DNA of 64,000 nucleotides, taken from Xanthomonas sacchari (GTDB lineage: Bacteria > Pseudomonadota > Gammaproteobacteria > Xanthomonadales > Xanthomonadaceae). The stretch covers positions 3,472,001 through 3,536,000 of the forward strand of contig NZ_CP132343.1 in the NCBI RefSeq assembly GCF_040529065.1. The letters are read 5' to 3'. Under the pieces are notes generated by a model. That model saw only the letters and a list, made by a program, of their open reading frames with translations, had not been told where the DNA came from and searched no databases. The position numbers were made by a program, and so were the translations under genes. Positions 8,652-19,050 of the stretch are shown here, piece after piece; the stretch's first letter is position 1, and every line of letters starts with the position of its first letter.

Positions 8652-10907
8652 TCAGAACTCCTGCCAGTCCTTGTCCAGCGCCACCGCCGCGGCGAACGCC
8701 GGCGCGCGTCGTGCCGGTGCGGCCGCGGCCAGCGGGCGCGGGCTGCGCACGGCCGTCGGCACGGCAGTCCTGGCACGCGCCTGCACCGGTGCTGGCGACG
8801 GCGCGGCAACGGGTGCGCCGTCCAGCTTGAACAGCGCCACCGCCTGGGTCAGCTCCACCGATTGCTGCTCCATCGAACGCGCGGCCGCGGTGGCTTCTTC
8901 CACCAGCGCCGCATTCTGCTGCGTGCTTTCGTCCATCTGGGTGACGGTCTGGTTGACCTGCTCGATGCCGGCCGACTGCTCCTGCGAGGCCGCGGAGATC
9001 TCGCCCATGATGTCAGTGACGCGCTGCACCGAGGCGACGATCTCCTGCATGGTGCTGCCGGCGCGATCGACCAGCGCCGAGCCCTCGGCAACGCGGGTCA
9101 CCGAGTCGTCGATCAGCGTCTTGATCTCCTTGGCGGCGTTGGCCGAACGCTGCGCCAGGGTGCGCACTTCGCTGGCGACCACCGCGAAACCGCGGCCCTG
9201 CTCGCCGGCACGTGCCGCTTCCACTGCGGCGTTGAGCGCCAGGATATTGGTCTGGAACGCGATGCCGTCGATGACGCCGATGATGTCGGCGATCTTCTTC
9301 GAGGACGCCTCGATCCCGCTCATGGTCTCGACCACCTGGCCCACCACCACGCCGCCCTGCGAGGCGACCGACGCCGCGCCGCTGGCGAGCTGGTTGGCCT
9401 GACGCGCGTGTTCGGCGTTCTGCTTGACGGTGGAGGTCAACTCTTCCATCGAGGCTGCAGTCTCTTCGAGGCTGGCAGCCTGCTGCTCGGTGCGACGCGA
9501 CAGATCGTCGTTGCCGGTGGCGATCTCGGTGGCCGCGGCATTGATGCTGACCGCCGCGGTCTGGATGCGGCCGACGATGCCGGTCAACTGGTCGGCGGTG
9601 GCGTTGGCGTCGTCGCGCATCCGCGCGAACACCCCCTGGAACTCGCCGTGCATGCGCGCGGTGAGATCGCCGGCGGCGATGGCCTGCAGCAGCGCCGACA
9701 GTTTGCCGAGATTGCGATCGCTGACCTCCATCATCGCGTTGAGGTCCTGCACCATCAGCCGGAAGTCGTGCTGGAAACTGGCCGCATCGCCGCGGGCACT
9801 GAAGTCGCCGGCCGCGGCCGCCGCCGCCAGACGCTTGATCTCGGTATTGATCGCCAGCAGGCTGGCCTTGGCCGCGTCCATCGACTCGTGCAGCACCGCA
9901 CGGCTGCCGGGCAGGCGACGCGCGTCGCGGCGCAAGTCGCCGTTGGCGTACTCGTTGAGGATCTCCACCGCCTCGACGATGGCATCCAGGTGCTCGAACA
10001 TCATGGTGTTGATGCCCTTGCTCAGCTCGCCGTACACGCCCGGGAAGTCCTGCGGCATGCGGTGGCTGATGTCCTTGTCCGCATGCAGTTCGATCATCAA
10101 CGCGGTTTCGCGGGAGAAGCGCTGCAACTGCATCTGCATCCCGTTCATCGCCAGCAGCAGGCGGCCAGGTTCGTCGCGCGCGTCGGTGGCCACGTCGTTG
10201 TCCAGGTGGCCGGCTGCGATGGCCTCGGCGGCAAGGGTGGCGCGATTCAGCGGCACGGTCAGGCTGCGGGTGATCAGCCAGGCCAGCACGCTGCTGACCA
10301 GCACCACCGCCAGGCCGCCGGCGATGAGCATGGCGCGCCCACGCGCCATCGCCGCCGTCGCCGCCGCATAGGCCTCGTTGCTGCGGGTAGCCTGCAGATC
10401 GGCGTAGCGGGCGATCGCATCCTGCCATTTCTGTGTCAGCGGGGCAGACTTCCCCATCAGCAGGGCCAGCGCCTCATCCGGCTTGTAGTGCATGCCCAGG
10501 TCGATGACGCGGTTGTTGACGTCCACGGTCAGCGCGCGGGCGCGATCGACCTCCTCCAGCACGGCCTGGCTCTGCGCACCGCTGGGAATGGCGCCCGCCC
10601 GCTTGCGCGCCTCCTGGTAGCGCGCGCGCTGCTCGGTGATGACCTTGGCGAAGCGGATGTTGTCTTCCTGGGAGGTCGGCAACACGATGTTGCGGACATT
10701 GATCGCCACGGCAGAGCTCGCGTTGAGCATCTCGCTGGAAGCACGGATCGCGGCGATGTTGCGCTGGACGATGCCGTCCAGCCGCTCGCGTGCCTGGAAC
10801 AGGGTGAACAGCCCGGCGACGACCAGCGCCGAGGACAACAGGATGAGGAGGCCAAACGCGGTGGCGAGCCGGGCACCGACGTTGTAGCGCTGAAGGAATG
10901 CAATCAT
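8652..10907 (-). CDS. Methyl-accepting chemotaxis protein
   Basis: A 751-residue transmembrane chemoreceptor. First membrane helix about 10-30, a periplasmic four-helix-bundle ligand domain about 32-190, second helix about 192-212, then HAMP and two further HAMP-like units (GDFSARGD and [11 protein letters not shown] regions), and the signalling hairpin with the conserved tip sequence ([20 protein letters not shown] nearby). The start at 10907 gives [11 protein letters not shown], identical in layout to the neighbouring receptor; the 29 extra upstream residues look untranslated. The protein ends DWQEF, matching the WxxF form of the CheR/CheB tether pentapeptide (NWETF in E. coli Tsr). Its ligand is unknown. 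Confidence 0.95.
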   Translation of the reverse strand: MIAFLQRYNVGARLATAFGLLILLSSALVVAGLFTLFQARERLDGIVQRNIAAIRASSEMLNASSAVAINVRNIVLPTSQEDNIRFAKVITEQRARYQEARKRAGAIPSGAQSQAVLEEVDRARALTVDVNNRVIDLGMHYKPDEALALLMGKSAPLTQKWQDAIARYADLQATRSNEAYAAATAAMARGRAMLIAGGLAVVLVSSVLAWLITRSLTVPLNRATLAAEAIAAGHLDNDVATDARDEPGRLLLAMNGMQMQLQRFSRETALMIELHADKDISHRMPQDFPGVYGELSKGINTMMFEHLDAIVEAVEILNEYANGDLRRDARRLPGSRAVLHESMDAAKASLLAINTEIKRLAAAAAAGDFSARGDAASFQHDFRLMVQDLNAMMEVSDRNLGKLSALLQAIAAGDLTARMHGEFQGVFARMRDDANATADQLTGIVGRIQTAAVSINAAATEIATGNDDLSRRTEQQAASLEETAASMEELTSTVKQNAEHARQANQLASGAASVASQGGVVVGQVVETMSGIEASSKKIADIIGVIDGIAFQTNILALNAAVEAARAGEQGRGFAVVASEVRTLAQRSANAAKEIKTLIDDSVTRVAEGSALVDRAGSTMQEIVASVQRVTDIMGEISAASQEQSAGIEQVNQTVTQMDESTQQNAALVEEATAAARSMEQQSVELTQAVALFKLDGAPVAAPSPAPVQARARTAVPTAVRSPRPLAAAAPARRAPAFAAAVALDKDWQEF

Positions 10908-11688
10908 GGAATGGCCTGTCTGGGGGAATGAAAGAGGCGACGGATCGCCCCGGATCACGCACGACGACGCAATGGCCGTCGTGTGCGCCCGCATCGAGCA
11001 AGGGATGAAGAAATCGTGAAAAATCGTTTCGAATCAAACGCTTGATGACGCATCCCGCTCAATGTGCGGGCGATGTAACGGCCCCCCGTAGCCGGACTTG
11101 AGAGGCGATTGCAGACAATTTATTGAACACCCTCAGGCATATGACAGGGGTGTGGAGAGCCCATGCGCGCGACGCGCGGACCGGCAGTTTTGCGTGAAAG
11201 GCGCGTGCATTTCTTGTTGCAACAAGCGGCATGACGTTTGCATGCAGCACACACGCGCGGCCAATGGAAAATGGAGCGATCCGATGGCGCACGCCCCCAT
11301 CCGGATGCGCGGCACAGGCGAAGAATGCGATCGCGTTCGCATTGCCGCACCAGTCGGAGACGATGAGTTGCGCGACGGCGCTCAGCGCGTGCGCGACATG
11401 GAGGCACGTCGACGGTGACACGCGATGGATGCACGGATGAGGGCGACGCATGAGCAGGCTGCGCGCGCACTTGCACAGGGCGCAACGTGACGGCGATGCA
11501 CGGCGCAGAGGCACGCGGTGGGGATGCCCTCCGGCCAGTCGCCGCATCGACCAGGGTGCGGTCGCTCGGCTGCCGCACGCGGCGCCCGGATCGACTGGAT
11601 ACGACGCCGGCGGCACCAGGGCCGCCGGCATTCGACAGAGCGAGCGGCGCGCACTGCGCCCCCCGCCCGATGACACACCTCGTGCGGC
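10908..11688. other. Intergenic stretch between the two chemoreceptors
   Basis: About 780 bases without a convincing gene: the open frames here overlap each other on both strands and resemble no family I know. It holds the promoter region of the first receptor. A perfect 14-base palindrome, CTTGTTGCAACAAG, lies at 11213-11226. No consensus FliA or sigma-54 promoter could be identified by eye. Confidence 0.5.
11213..11226. promoter_or_regulatory. Perfect 14-base palindrome, possible operator
   Basis: CTTGTTGCAACAAG, about 300 bases upstream of the first receptor gene's start. A perfect dyad of this kind can bind a dimeric regulator, but nothing else supports it. Confidence 0.25.
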
Positions 11689-13947
11689 TCAGAACTCCTG
11701 CCAGTCCTTGTCCAGCGCCATCGCCGCTGCCGGCTGTGCCGCACGTCGTGCCGGCAAGGCCTTCACGACTGCCGGACCGACGCTGCGCTTGCCTGCGGGC
11801 GCCGGGGCGGCGTGCTGACGCGGCGCCTGGACCACCGGCGTGGCTGCCGAGGCGTCCAGCTTGAACAGCGCCACGGCCTGGCTCAGTTCCACCGCCTGCT
11901 GCTCCATCGAGCGCGCCGCCGCACTGGCCTCTTCCACCAATGCCGCGTTCTGCTGGGTGCTCTCGTCCATCTGCGTCACGGTCTGGTTGACCTGCTCGAT
12001 GCCGGCGGATTGCTCCTGCGAAGCCGCGGAAATCTCGCCCATGATGTCGGTGACGCGCTGCACCGAGCTCACGATCTCGGTCATGGTCTTGCCGGCCTGG
12101 TCGACCAGCGCCGAGCCCTCCGCGACACGGCTCACCGAGTCGTCGATCAGGCCCTTGATCTCCTTGGCAGCGCTGGCCGAGCGTTGCGCCAGGGTGCGCA
12201 CCTCGCTGGCCACGACGGCGAAGCCGCGGCCCTGGTCGCCGGCGCGCGCCGCTTCCACCGCAGCGTTCAAGGCCAGGATATTGGTCTGGAAGGCGATGCC
12301 GTCGATCACCGAGATGATGTCGGCGATGCGCCGCGATGCATCCTCGATCCCGCTCATGGTGGTCACCACCTGGCCGACCACCGCTCCGCCCTGCGAGGCG
12401 ACCGAGGCGGCGCCCACCGCCAGTTGATTGGCCTGGCGGGCATGCTCGGCGTTCTGGCGCACGGTGGAGGTCAACTCCTCCATGGAGGCAGCGGTTTCTT
12501 CCAGGCTGGCGGCCTGCTGTTCGGTGCGGCGCGACAGGTCGTCGTTGCCGGCGGCGATCTCGGTGGCCGCGGCATTGATCGACACCGCCGAATGCTTGAT
12601 GCGGCCGACGATGCCGGCCAGTTGTTCGGCGGTGGCGTTGGCGTCGTCGCGCATCTGCGCGAACACGCCGCGGAAGTCGCCGTGCATGCGCGCGGTCAGG
12701 TCGCCCGCGGCGATCGCCTGCAGCAGCGTCGACAGCGCCTGCAGATTGCCGTCGGCGGTAGCCATCAGCTGGTTCAGGCTCTCCACCATCACCCGGAAGT
12801 CGTACTGGAAGCGCTCGGCGTCGCCGCGCGCGCTGAAATCGCCGTCCGCGGCGGAGGTGGCGAGTTGCTTGATCTGCCCGTTCATCGCCGACAGGTTGGC
12901 CTTGACCTCGTCCATGGTCTGGCTCAGCACCGCTTCTTCGCCCGGCAGGCGGTCCATGTCCTGCGACAGGTCGCCGATCGCGTAGCGGCCCATGATCTGC
13001 GCCAGGCGCGTCTTCACCGCCAAGTGCGAGGCGACCAGCGCGTTGGTCTCGGCGGCCATGCGGCCGTAGTCGCCAGGGAAGGCCTGCGCTTCGATGCGAT
13101 GGCTGACTTCGCCCGCGTCGTGGCGCTTGGCCATCTCCAGCTGCGCGCCGATCAGGTTGCTGACCTGCTGCTGCATGCCTTGCATCGCGACCAGCAGGCG
13201 CCCGGTCTCGTCGCGGGCATCGGTGCGCACGTCGTTGTCCAGCTTGCCGCTGGCGATGGCCTCGGCGACGCGCGTGGCACGGGTCAGCGGCACGGTCAGG
13301 CTGCGGGTGATCAGCCACGCCAGCAGGCCGCTGGCCAGCACCACCAGCACGCCACCGGCCACCAGCAGGCTGCGGCCGCGGTCCATTGCCACGTTGGCGC
13401 TGGCGTAGGCCTGCGCGCCGCGCGTGCGCTGGCGGTTGGCATAGGTATTGATCGCCTCCTGCCACTGCTGGGTCGCCGGCCCGGCCTCCGTCATCAGCAC
13501 TTTCAATGCCTCATCGGCCTTGTTGGCCATGCCCAGGTCCAGGACCTTCTGGTTGGCGAGGCGGGTCCGTTCGTAGGCGTCGTCGATGGCCTTGCGCATC
13601 TGCGCGCCGGTGGCGTCGCTGACCGGAATCGCGTAGAGCTTGTCGTGGATCTCGCCGTAGTAGCGGCGCTGCTGGTCGACGACCTTGGCGAACTGCTCGT
13701 TCTCTTCCTGCGTGGTCGGCAGCACGATGTTGCGCAGATTGACCGCCACCTGCGCGCTGGCGTTACGCATTTCGCCGGTGTAATCGAGGATCTGCATGCG
13801 CCGATTGACGATGGTATCCATCATTGCGCGTGCCTGTTTCAACGTCAGCAAGCCGGCGACCACGAGCGCACAGGACAGCAGGATGAGGACGCCGAAGGCG
13901 GACGCGAGCCGCGTCCCGACGTTGTAGCGCTGAAGGAATCCGATCAT
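11689..13947 (-). CDS. Methyl-accepting chemotaxis protein (paralogue of the previous receptor)
   Basis: A 752-residue chemoreceptor with the same plan: start [19 protein letters not shown], membrane helix, periplasmic four-helix domain (about 32-190, including [14 protein letters not shown]), second helix, several HAMP units and the cytoplasmic hairpin. The signalling part is nearly the same as in the 8652 receptor, while the periplasmic domain is much more diverged, as expected for duplicated receptors with different ligands. It also ends KDWQEF, so both should recruit CheR. Start 13947 was chosen by alignment with its neighbour. No che genes are within the window. Confidence 0.95.
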   Translation of the reverse strand: MIGFLQRYNVGTRLASAFGVLILLSCALVVAGLLTLKQARAMMDTIVNRRMQILDYTGEMRNASAQVAVNLRNIVLPTTQEENEQFAKVVDQQRRYYGEIHDKLYAIPVSDATGAQMRKAIDDAYERTRLANQKVLDLGMANKADEALKVLMTEAGPATQQWQEAINTYANRQRTRGAQAYASANVAMDRGRSLLVAGGVLVVLASGLLAWLITRSLTVPLTRATRVAEAIASGKLDNDVRTDARDETGRLLVAMQGMQQQVSNLIGAQLEMAKRHDAGEVSHRIEAQAFPGDYGRMAAETNALVASHLAVKTRLAQIMGRYAIGDLSQDMDRLPGEEAVLSQTMDEVKANLSAMNGQIKQLATSAADGDFSARGDAERFQYDFRVMVESLNQLMATADGNLQALSTLLQAIAAGDLTARMHGDFRGVFAQMRDDANATAEQLAGIVGRIKHSAVSINAAATEIAAGNDDLSRRTEQQAASLEETAASMEELTSTVRQNAEHARQANQLAVGAASVASQGGAVVGQVVTTMSGIEDASRRIADIISVIDGIAFQTNILALNAAVEAARAGDQGRGFAVVASEVRTLAQRSASAAKEIKGLIDDSVSRVAEGSALVDQAGKTMTEIVSSVQRVTDIMGEISAASQEQSAGIEQVNQTVTQMDESTQQNAALVEEASAAARSMEQQAVELSQAVALFKLDASAATPVVQAPRQHAAPAPAGKRSVGPAVVKALPARRAAQPAAAMALDKDWQEF

Positions 13948-14368
13948 GAGGGGCCACCAAGTAAGGAAAGGAGAGGAGCCCGCGCCACGACCGGGATCGC
14001 GCAAGACAGCGGCAGGCCTGTGGCCCGACGCAATGCGACGGAGAGGAAGACGAAACCACTTCCAGCCCCGACCGCATCGGGGATGTCACCTGCGGGTACT
14101 CGTTTCAAATAACGGCGGCGGCGTGCCGTTCTTGATGCGTAACTAAGCACACTCTTCAGGACCTCCTCAGCATCGTGACCATGGCGTGCACGATGCTGCG
14201 CGCGCACAGCGAAAGCCGCTGATCGCGTCAAACTCATGTGAAACAACGATAAATTTGGCGCCTTCCGGTGCAACCGCCCCACAACCACGCACCAATTTGG
14301 GGATTTCGGTTAGAAGCATAAGATGCTGCAAACGGCACAAATACGACATCTTCATGACGCGTCCAGCG
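13948..14368. other. Intergenic stretch upstream of the second chemoreceptor
   Basis: No gene seen. The part 14225-14345 is noticeably AT-richer than its surroundings and probably holds the receptor's promoter; GATAAATTT and TTTGGGGATTTC words occur, but no clear -35/-10 pair could be fixed. Confidence 0.5.
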
Positions 14369-14402
14369 ACGGCCTCCGCTCGCTACGGCAAGCGGAGGCC
14401 GT
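14369..14402 (-). terminator. Stem-loop after pectate lyase
   Basis: Perfect 12-base-pair stem (ACGGCCTCCGCT with AGCGGAGGCCGT) around a 10-base loop, beginning 5 bases past the pectate lyase stop. No U tract follows on the minus strand, so it may stabilise the 3' end or act with Rho. Confidence 0.55.
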
Positions 14403-14407
14403 GTGTT

Positions 14408-15472
14408 TCACTCGGCCAGATTGGTGCCGGCACCGGCGGTGGCGATGACCTTGGCCTTGACCTGCGCGGCGGGAATCGCCGTGTACAGATAGCCCAGCGG
14501 CTCCGGGTAGGTCTTGGACGAAATCCAGGTGGTGGCGTTGGCGTAGGGCTTGCTGGTGCTCTCCGGCACGGTCCAGGTGATGCCGCTGCCGACGTAGTTG
14601 TTGATCAGGTCCCAGTAGCCGATTTCGCTGCTGTCGCGCGAGGTGACCGGGTTCTTGATGTTCTCGAAGTAGTTGGCCTCGATCAGCGCCACGCCGCCCA
14701 TGCGCACGTTGATGCCGGAGGTGAAGACGTTGTTGAAGTAGTTGTTGTAGATGTGGCTCAAGCCGCGCCGCTGCAGCGGCAGGCGCGATTCCACGTTCTC
14801 GAAGCGGTTGTGGTGATAGGTGGTGCGCGCGGCGGCGTTCTGGGTGTCGCTGTCGCTGTAGCCGTTGAGCGCGACCTTCTGGTAATCGTGGATGTAGTTG
14901 TAGGACACGGTGACGTGGTTGACGCCCTTCTTCATGTCGATGCCGCCGTCGAAGGAGGCGTCGCCGGCGCCTGCGCACTTGGTCAGCGAGGCGAAGATGG
15001 TGTTGTGGTCCACCCAGATGTTGGACGGCTGGCCGCTGGAATTGCCTTCCAGCGCGATCGAATCGGCATCCTCGCCGCCGGGCAGCAGGCCGATGGTCAT
15101 GTTGCGGATGATGACGTTGTGCGCGTTGCCGACCACGCGCACGCCGAAGTTCGCCGACGAGCCATTCGCGCCCTTGATGGTGATGTCGCGCTTGTTCTTG
15201 ATCTGCACGGTCTTGGCCGGCAGCTTCCATTGCGTGCACACGTCGGTGATGCTGGCGAAGTTGAAGCTGCCGGTGTAGTTGAGCACCAGGCCGCCGGAGC
15301 CGGCGTAGTTGTCGATCGCCGCCTGCATCGCTTCCATCGTGGCGACGTTGACCGGGATGGCACTGCCGCCGCCGGTGGTGTTGGCCCCATAACCGACCGG
15401 GCCGGCGAAGGCCGGAGCGGCGCACAAGGCCAGAGCGAGCGCCAATGCGCCCTTGCGGAACTGCTGCTGCAT
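14408..15472 (-). CDS. Secreted pectate lyase (polysaccharide lyase family 1)
   Basis: A 354-residue extracellular enzyme that cleaves polygalacturonate of plant cell walls by calcium-dependent beta-elimination. The Sec signal ends around AFA (residue 23). Family 1 features are present: IWVDHNTIF (the vWiDH motif), DGGIDMKKGVNHVTVSYN with the calcium-binding aspartates, and RLPLQR matching the catalytic RxPxxR. Length is typical of the Xanthomonas/Erwinia enzymes. The ATG at 15472 has a GGGAGAG site. The same frame stays open upstream to 16816, but only as a shadow of the M1 peptidase. It is monocistronic, with a hairpin just after the stop. Confidence 0.95.
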   Translation of the reverse strand: MQQQFRKGALALALALCAAPAFAGPVGYGANTTGGGSAIPVNVATMEAMQAAIDNYAGSGGLVLNYTGSFNFASITDVCTQWKLPAKTVQIKNKRDITIKGANGSSANFGVRVVGNAHNVIIRNMTIGLLPGGEDADSIALEGNSSGQPSNIWVDHNTIFASLTKCAGAGDASFDGGIDMKKGVNHVTVSYNYIHDYQKVALNGYSDSDTQNAAARTTYHHNRFENVESRLPLQRRGLSHIYNNYFNNVFTSGINVRMGGVALIEANYFENIKNPVTSRDSSEIGYWDLINNYVGSGITWTVPESTSKPYANATTWISSKTYPEPLGYLYTAIPAAQVKAKVIATAGAGTNLAE

Positions 15473-15851
15473 GATCTCTCTCCCATCTGTCGCAATGAGT
15501 GCAGGCCGCATGGCAGTGCGCGCATGCGCCGGCACGGGGGCGTGGGGGCCGGCGCATTCTTGGAATGCGCGCGGCGGCCCACGCAATCGCCGCGACGCCG
15601 AACTGGAATCCCACGCTCCGTTCGCCGCACAGGACAGGACAAGCGGACACGCACGGTCCGCAGGAGACAGACAGCGACAGGCGGAGACAGGCCGTCTGCA
15701 CGCGCGCCACGGTGGGCGCCGGCCGCCGGCAACGACGGCGAACGCACGCGCATCGCACGCGCCGCCAACACCAACGGCGCGGCGAACAGGGACAGGCGCG
15801 CGCCGATGGCGGGCGGCCGCGAATGTTGCGGCCGCAGCACGTTTGCGCGGG
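15473..15851. other. Intergenic stretch upstream of pectate lyase
   Basis: About 380 bases with no gene that I can support. It must contain the pectate lyase promoter. No CRP-like site (TGTGA-N6-TCACA, the Clp target in Xanthomonas) was found by eye. Confidence 0.5.
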
Positions 15852-15876
15852 CGCGGCGGTACTGCGGACCGCCGCG
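15852..15876 (-). terminator. Possible stem-loop after the M1 peptidase
   Basis: Nine-base-pair stem CGCGGCGGT/ACCGCCGCG with a 7-base loop, 6 bases past the peptidase stop. There is no U tract, so this is weak. Confidence 0.35.
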
Positions 15877-15882
15877 CGCGGC

Positions 15883-17889
15883 TCAGCTCACCGTATCGAG
15901 GCGGTTGTCGCTGCGGTCGGCGTCGGGCAGCACGTGGTCCGGATCCAGGGTCACGTGCAGCACCTTCTGCGTGCTCGGCACGCGGATCTGCGGCTGGGTC
16001 TGCTGCATCCAGGTCTCCACCGGCACGCGCTGGTCCAGGTGGCTGCCGTCGGCGAAGTCGATGCGCAGGGTCGCCGGCATCACCAGCTTCTGGCGGCTGC
16101 GCAGGGTCACCAGCAGGCCCTTGGCCGGGTCGTGGTCGACGTAGGCGGCCGCGCGCACGCCCATGTCCAGCTGCCAGTTGTTGAAATACCAGCCGCGCCA
16201 CCACCAGCTCAGGTCCTCGCCCGATTCGCTCTCCATCAGCCGGAAGAAGTCCGACGGCGTCGGGTGCTTGTAGGCCCAGGTGGCGATGTACTTGCGGAAC
16301 GCCGGATCGAAGCGCGCCGGCCCGAGGATCTGTTCGCGCAGCAGCACCAGGCCCAGCGCGCCCTTGAAGTAGGTCAGCGGATGCCGGTAGGTCTCGCTGG
16401 TGGCGTCGGCGCGATCGAGCAGGGTCGGCGCTTTCGCGTCGGCCAGCAGCGGCAGGATCTCGTCCACCGGGTTGCCGCCGCCGGGCGCGTACTCGCCGTC
16501 GCGCTTGGGCGCGAATTCGCCGTGATTGATCGCGTCGGAGGCGTAGACGTCGATGAAGGTGTTGAAGCCCTCGTCCATGAACGCATGCCGGCGCTCGTTG
16601 GAGCCGACGATCATCGGGAACCAGCCGTGGCCCAGTTCGTGCGCGGTGATCCAGAACAGTTGCTTGCCGCCGTCCTCCATGTCGTCGAAGACGATGCCCG
16701 GGTACTCCATGCCGGCGCCGTGGCCGCCCAGGTTCACCGCCGCCGGCCACGGGTACGGATACCACTGCGAGAAGTGCTCGATCGAGGCCTTCACGAACTC
16801 GGTGGAGCGGCCCCACTTGGCGCTGCCGACCGCGCTGCGCGGATACACCGACATCGCCAGCGCATGCTTGCCTTCGGGCAGGTTGATCCGCGCCGCATCC
16901 CAGACGAAGGCCGGCGAGGCGGCGAAGGCGACGTCGCGGGTGTGGTCCATGTGGAAGCGCCAGGTCTGGGTGCCGCTGGCGCTGGGCCGGCTGGCCGGCG
17001 TACCCACCTCATCGGCGCCGCGGATGGTCACGGTGCTGTCGCTGGCGGCCGCCTGCGCCAGGCGCTGGCGCTGGGTGGCGGTGAGCACCTGCGCCGGATT
17101 CGCCAGTTCGCCGGACCCGGCGACCAGGTAGTCCCACGGCACCGTCACCGCGTAGTCGAAATCGCCGTACTCCAGGTAGAACTCCGCGCCCAGATAGGGC
17201 TGCGTGTCCCAGCCGCGCAGGTCGTCGTACACCGCCATGCGCGGATACCACTGCGCGATCTCGTAGATGTCGCCATCGGCGGTGGGCGTGACCGCGGTCC
17301 GGCCGCCCCAGGTACCGGGCACGGTGTAGGCGTAGTCGATGTGCAGCTTCAGCGCCTTGCCGCTGGCCAGCGGCTGCGGCAGGTCCACGCGCATGCGCGT
17401 GTCGTCGATCAGGAAGGTGGCCGGCACGCGCTTGCCGCCCTGCTCCAGTTCGACCTTGGCGATGCGGTAGCCGTCGGTCGTTGGCGGTGCAGGCCGGTCG
17501 GCACGCGCGGCGCGCAGGGTGCGAGCGCGCGCGTCGGCGCGGTACAGGTTCTGGTCCAGCTGCAGCCACAGCACGTCCAGCGTGTCCGGGCTGCGGTTGC
17601 TGTAGGTGATGGTCTCCTGGCCGCGCAGCGTGTGCGTGGCCGGTTCCAGGGTGGCGTGCAGGTCGTAGTCGGCGCGGTTCTGCCAGTACTGCGGGCCGGG
17701 CACGCCGCCGCCGCTGCGGTAGGCGTTGGCCGGCTGCGGCAACTGCAGCGGTGCGAACAGCGCCTGCGGATCGTAGGTGCCGGCACTGTCCGCGGCAGCC
17801 GTAGCAGCAGTGGCGGCGTCGGCCTGGGCGGCGACGACAAGGGAAACACAGGCCGCGGCGAACGCAGCACGGCGCAGGACAAGGATCAT
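15883..17889 (-). CDS. M1-family zinc metallopeptidase, exported
   Basis: A 668-residue aminopeptidase-type enzyme. The zinc site is intact: HELGH at residues 417-421 with the third ligand Glu440 in FMDEGFN, 18 residues later, and the M1 exopeptidase loop is represented by GHGAGMEYPGIV (GAMEN counterpart). The N-terminal beta domain runs from about 45 to 300, the catalytic domain to about 560, then a short C-terminal beta domain. Start 17889 gives a Sec signal (RRAAFAAACVSLVVAAQADA); a start 24 codons upstream is open but adds non-signal residues. Probably periplasmic. It follows pyrB on the same strand but is separated by a family A repeat, so it is likely a separate unit. Confidence 0.92.
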   Translation of the reverse strand: MILVLRRAAFAAACVSLVVAAQADAATAATAAADSAGTYDPQALFAPLQLPQPANAYRSGGGVPGPQYWQNRADYDLHATLEPATHTLRGQETITYSNRSPDTLDVLWLQLDQNLYRADARARTLRAARADRPAPPTTDGYRIAKVELEQGGKRVPATFLIDDTRMRVDLPQPLASGKALKLHIDYAYTVPGTWGGRTAVTPTADGDIYEIAQWYPRMAVYDDLRGWDTQPYLGAEFYLEYGDFDYAVTVPWDYLVAGSGELANPAQVLTATQRQRLAQAAASDSTVTIRGADEVGTPASRPSASGTQTWRFHMDHTRDVAFAASPAFVWDAARINLPEGKHALAMSVYPRSAVGSAKWGRSTEFVKASIEHFSQWYPYPWPAAVNLGGHGAGMEYPGIVFDDMEDGGKQLFWITAHELGHGWFPMIVGSNERRHAFMDEGFNTFIDVYASDAINHGEFAPKRDGEYAPGGGNPVDEILPLLADAKAPTLLDRADATSETYRHPLTYFKGALGLVLLREQILGPARFDPAFRKYIATWAYKHPTPSDFFRLMESESGEDLSWWWRGWYFNNWQLDMGVRAAAYVDHDPAKGLLVTLRSRQKLVMPATLRIDFADGSHLDQRVPVETWMQQTQPQIRVPSTQKVLHVTLDPDHVLPDADRSDNRLDTVS

Positions 17890-17990
17890 GGTGGCGTCCG
17901 TGGGGAGGATCGCTACCGATGGTAGGCCGAATCGGGATGGCGCGGATGTGCCGATCGCCATCTTCGGCAGCGGATACCTGGCGGGACGGG

Positions 17991-18056
17991 GTAGGAGCGG
18001 CTTCAGCCGCGATGGGCATTCCCGGTAAAGCCCGTCGCGGCTGAAGCCGCTCCTAC
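17991..18056. repeat. Family A palindromic repeat
   Basis: Full copy between pyrB and the M1 peptidase. The spacer GGGCATTCCCGGTAAAGCCC shares the TCCCGGTAAAGCCC-like core seen in other copies. Confidence 0.9.
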
Positions 18057-18083
18057 GACGGCAGGGAGACGCGCGCGCCGGGC

Positions 18084-19031
18084 TCAGCCCAGCAGCGTCT
18101 CCAGCACCGCCATGCGCACCGCCACGCCGTTGGCGACCTGGCGCAGGATGCACGACTGCGCGCCGTCGGCGACTTCGTCGGTGATCTCCACGCCACGGTT
18201 GATCGGGCCCGGATGCAGCACCACCGCGTCCTTCGACGCACGGCGCAGCCGCTCGGCGGTGAGGCCGTACTGGCCGTGGTAGTCCTCCAGCGAGGACACC
18301 AGGCCTTCCTCCATGCGCTCGCGCTGCAGGCGCAGCATCATCACCGCGTCCACGCCGTCGAGCATGGCGTCGAAGTCCTCGCCGACCACGCAGCCGTCCA
18401 GGGTGCCGTCGTCGGGCAGCAGCGCACGCGGGCCGCAGACGCGCACTTCGCCGGCACCGAGGGTACGCAGCGCGTGCAGGTCCGAACGCGCCACCCGCGA
18501 GTGCTTGACGTCGCCGACGATAACCAGCTTGAGCTTGGAGAAATCGCCGCCCTTGGCGTGGCGCAGGGTCAGCATGTCGAGCAGACCCTGGGTGGGATGT
18601 GCGCTGCGGCCGTCGCCGGCGTTGATCAGCGCGGTGCCCTCGCCCGCCGCCTCGGCCAGGCGCTCCACCGCGCCGTCCTCGGGGTGACGCACGACGAAGC
18701 CGCGCACGCCCATCGCTTCCAGGTTCTTCAGCGTGTCGCGCGCGGTCTCGCCCTTGCGCGTGGACGAGGTGGAAGCGTCGAAGTTCAGCACGTCGGCGCC
18801 GAGCCGCTGCGCGGCCAAGTGGAACGAGCTGCGGGTGCGCGTGGACGGCTCGAAGAACAGCGTGCACACCGCGGTGCCGGCCAGCACGTTGCGCTTGCCG
18901 ACCCGGCCCACCGCCGCGTCGCGGATCTGCCCGGCGCGGTCCAGCAGTTGCAGCAGGGTCGCCCGCGGCAGCCCTTCCAGGGTCAGCAGGTGGCGCAGGC
19001 GCCCGTTCGAATCGAGTTGCGGATCAGTCAT
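18084..19031 (-). CDS. pyrB: Aspartate carbamoyltransferase catalytic subunit
   Basis: A 315-residue cytoplasmic enzyme joining carbamoyl phosphate and aspartate in pyrimidine synthesis. The carbamoyl-phosphate loop FEPSTRTRSSF is near residue 60, and RKGETARDT contributes the mobile Lys loop. HPGPINRG near the C-terminus matches the conserved aspartate-site loop. It is the last gene of algH-ruvX-pyrB, with 19 bases after ruvX. Neither pyrR nor an inactive pyrC-like partner is seen here, unlike the Pseudomonas arrangement. Confidence 0.97.
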   Translation of the reverse strand: MTDPQLDSNGRLRHLLTLEGLPRATLLQLLDRAGQIRDAAVGRVGKRNVLAGTAVCTLFFEPSTRTRSSFHLAAQRLGADVLNFDASTSSTRKGETARDTLKNLEAMGVRGFVVRHPEDGAVERLAEAAGEGTALINAGDGRSAHPTQGLLDMLTLRHAKGGDFSKLKLVIVGDVKHSRVARSDLHALRTLGAGEVRVCGPRALLPDDGTLDGCVVGEDFDAMLDGVDAVMMLRLQRERMEEGLVSSLEDYHGQYGLTAERLRRASKDAVVLHPGPINRGVEITDEVADGAQSCILRQVANGVAVRMAVLETLLG

Positions 19032-19050
19032 GGCGGGTCCGGGCTATGGA

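Noticed and set aside
10908-11688. Small genes between the chemoreceptors
   Set aside because: Open frames exist on both strands, but none has a good ribosome site, a known motif or a clear coding pattern over the others.
14408-16816. Apparent fusion of pectate lyase to an N-terminal extension
   Set aside because: The extension is out of frame with the M1 peptidase it overlaps, and the lyase has its own signal peptide and ribosome site at 15472.
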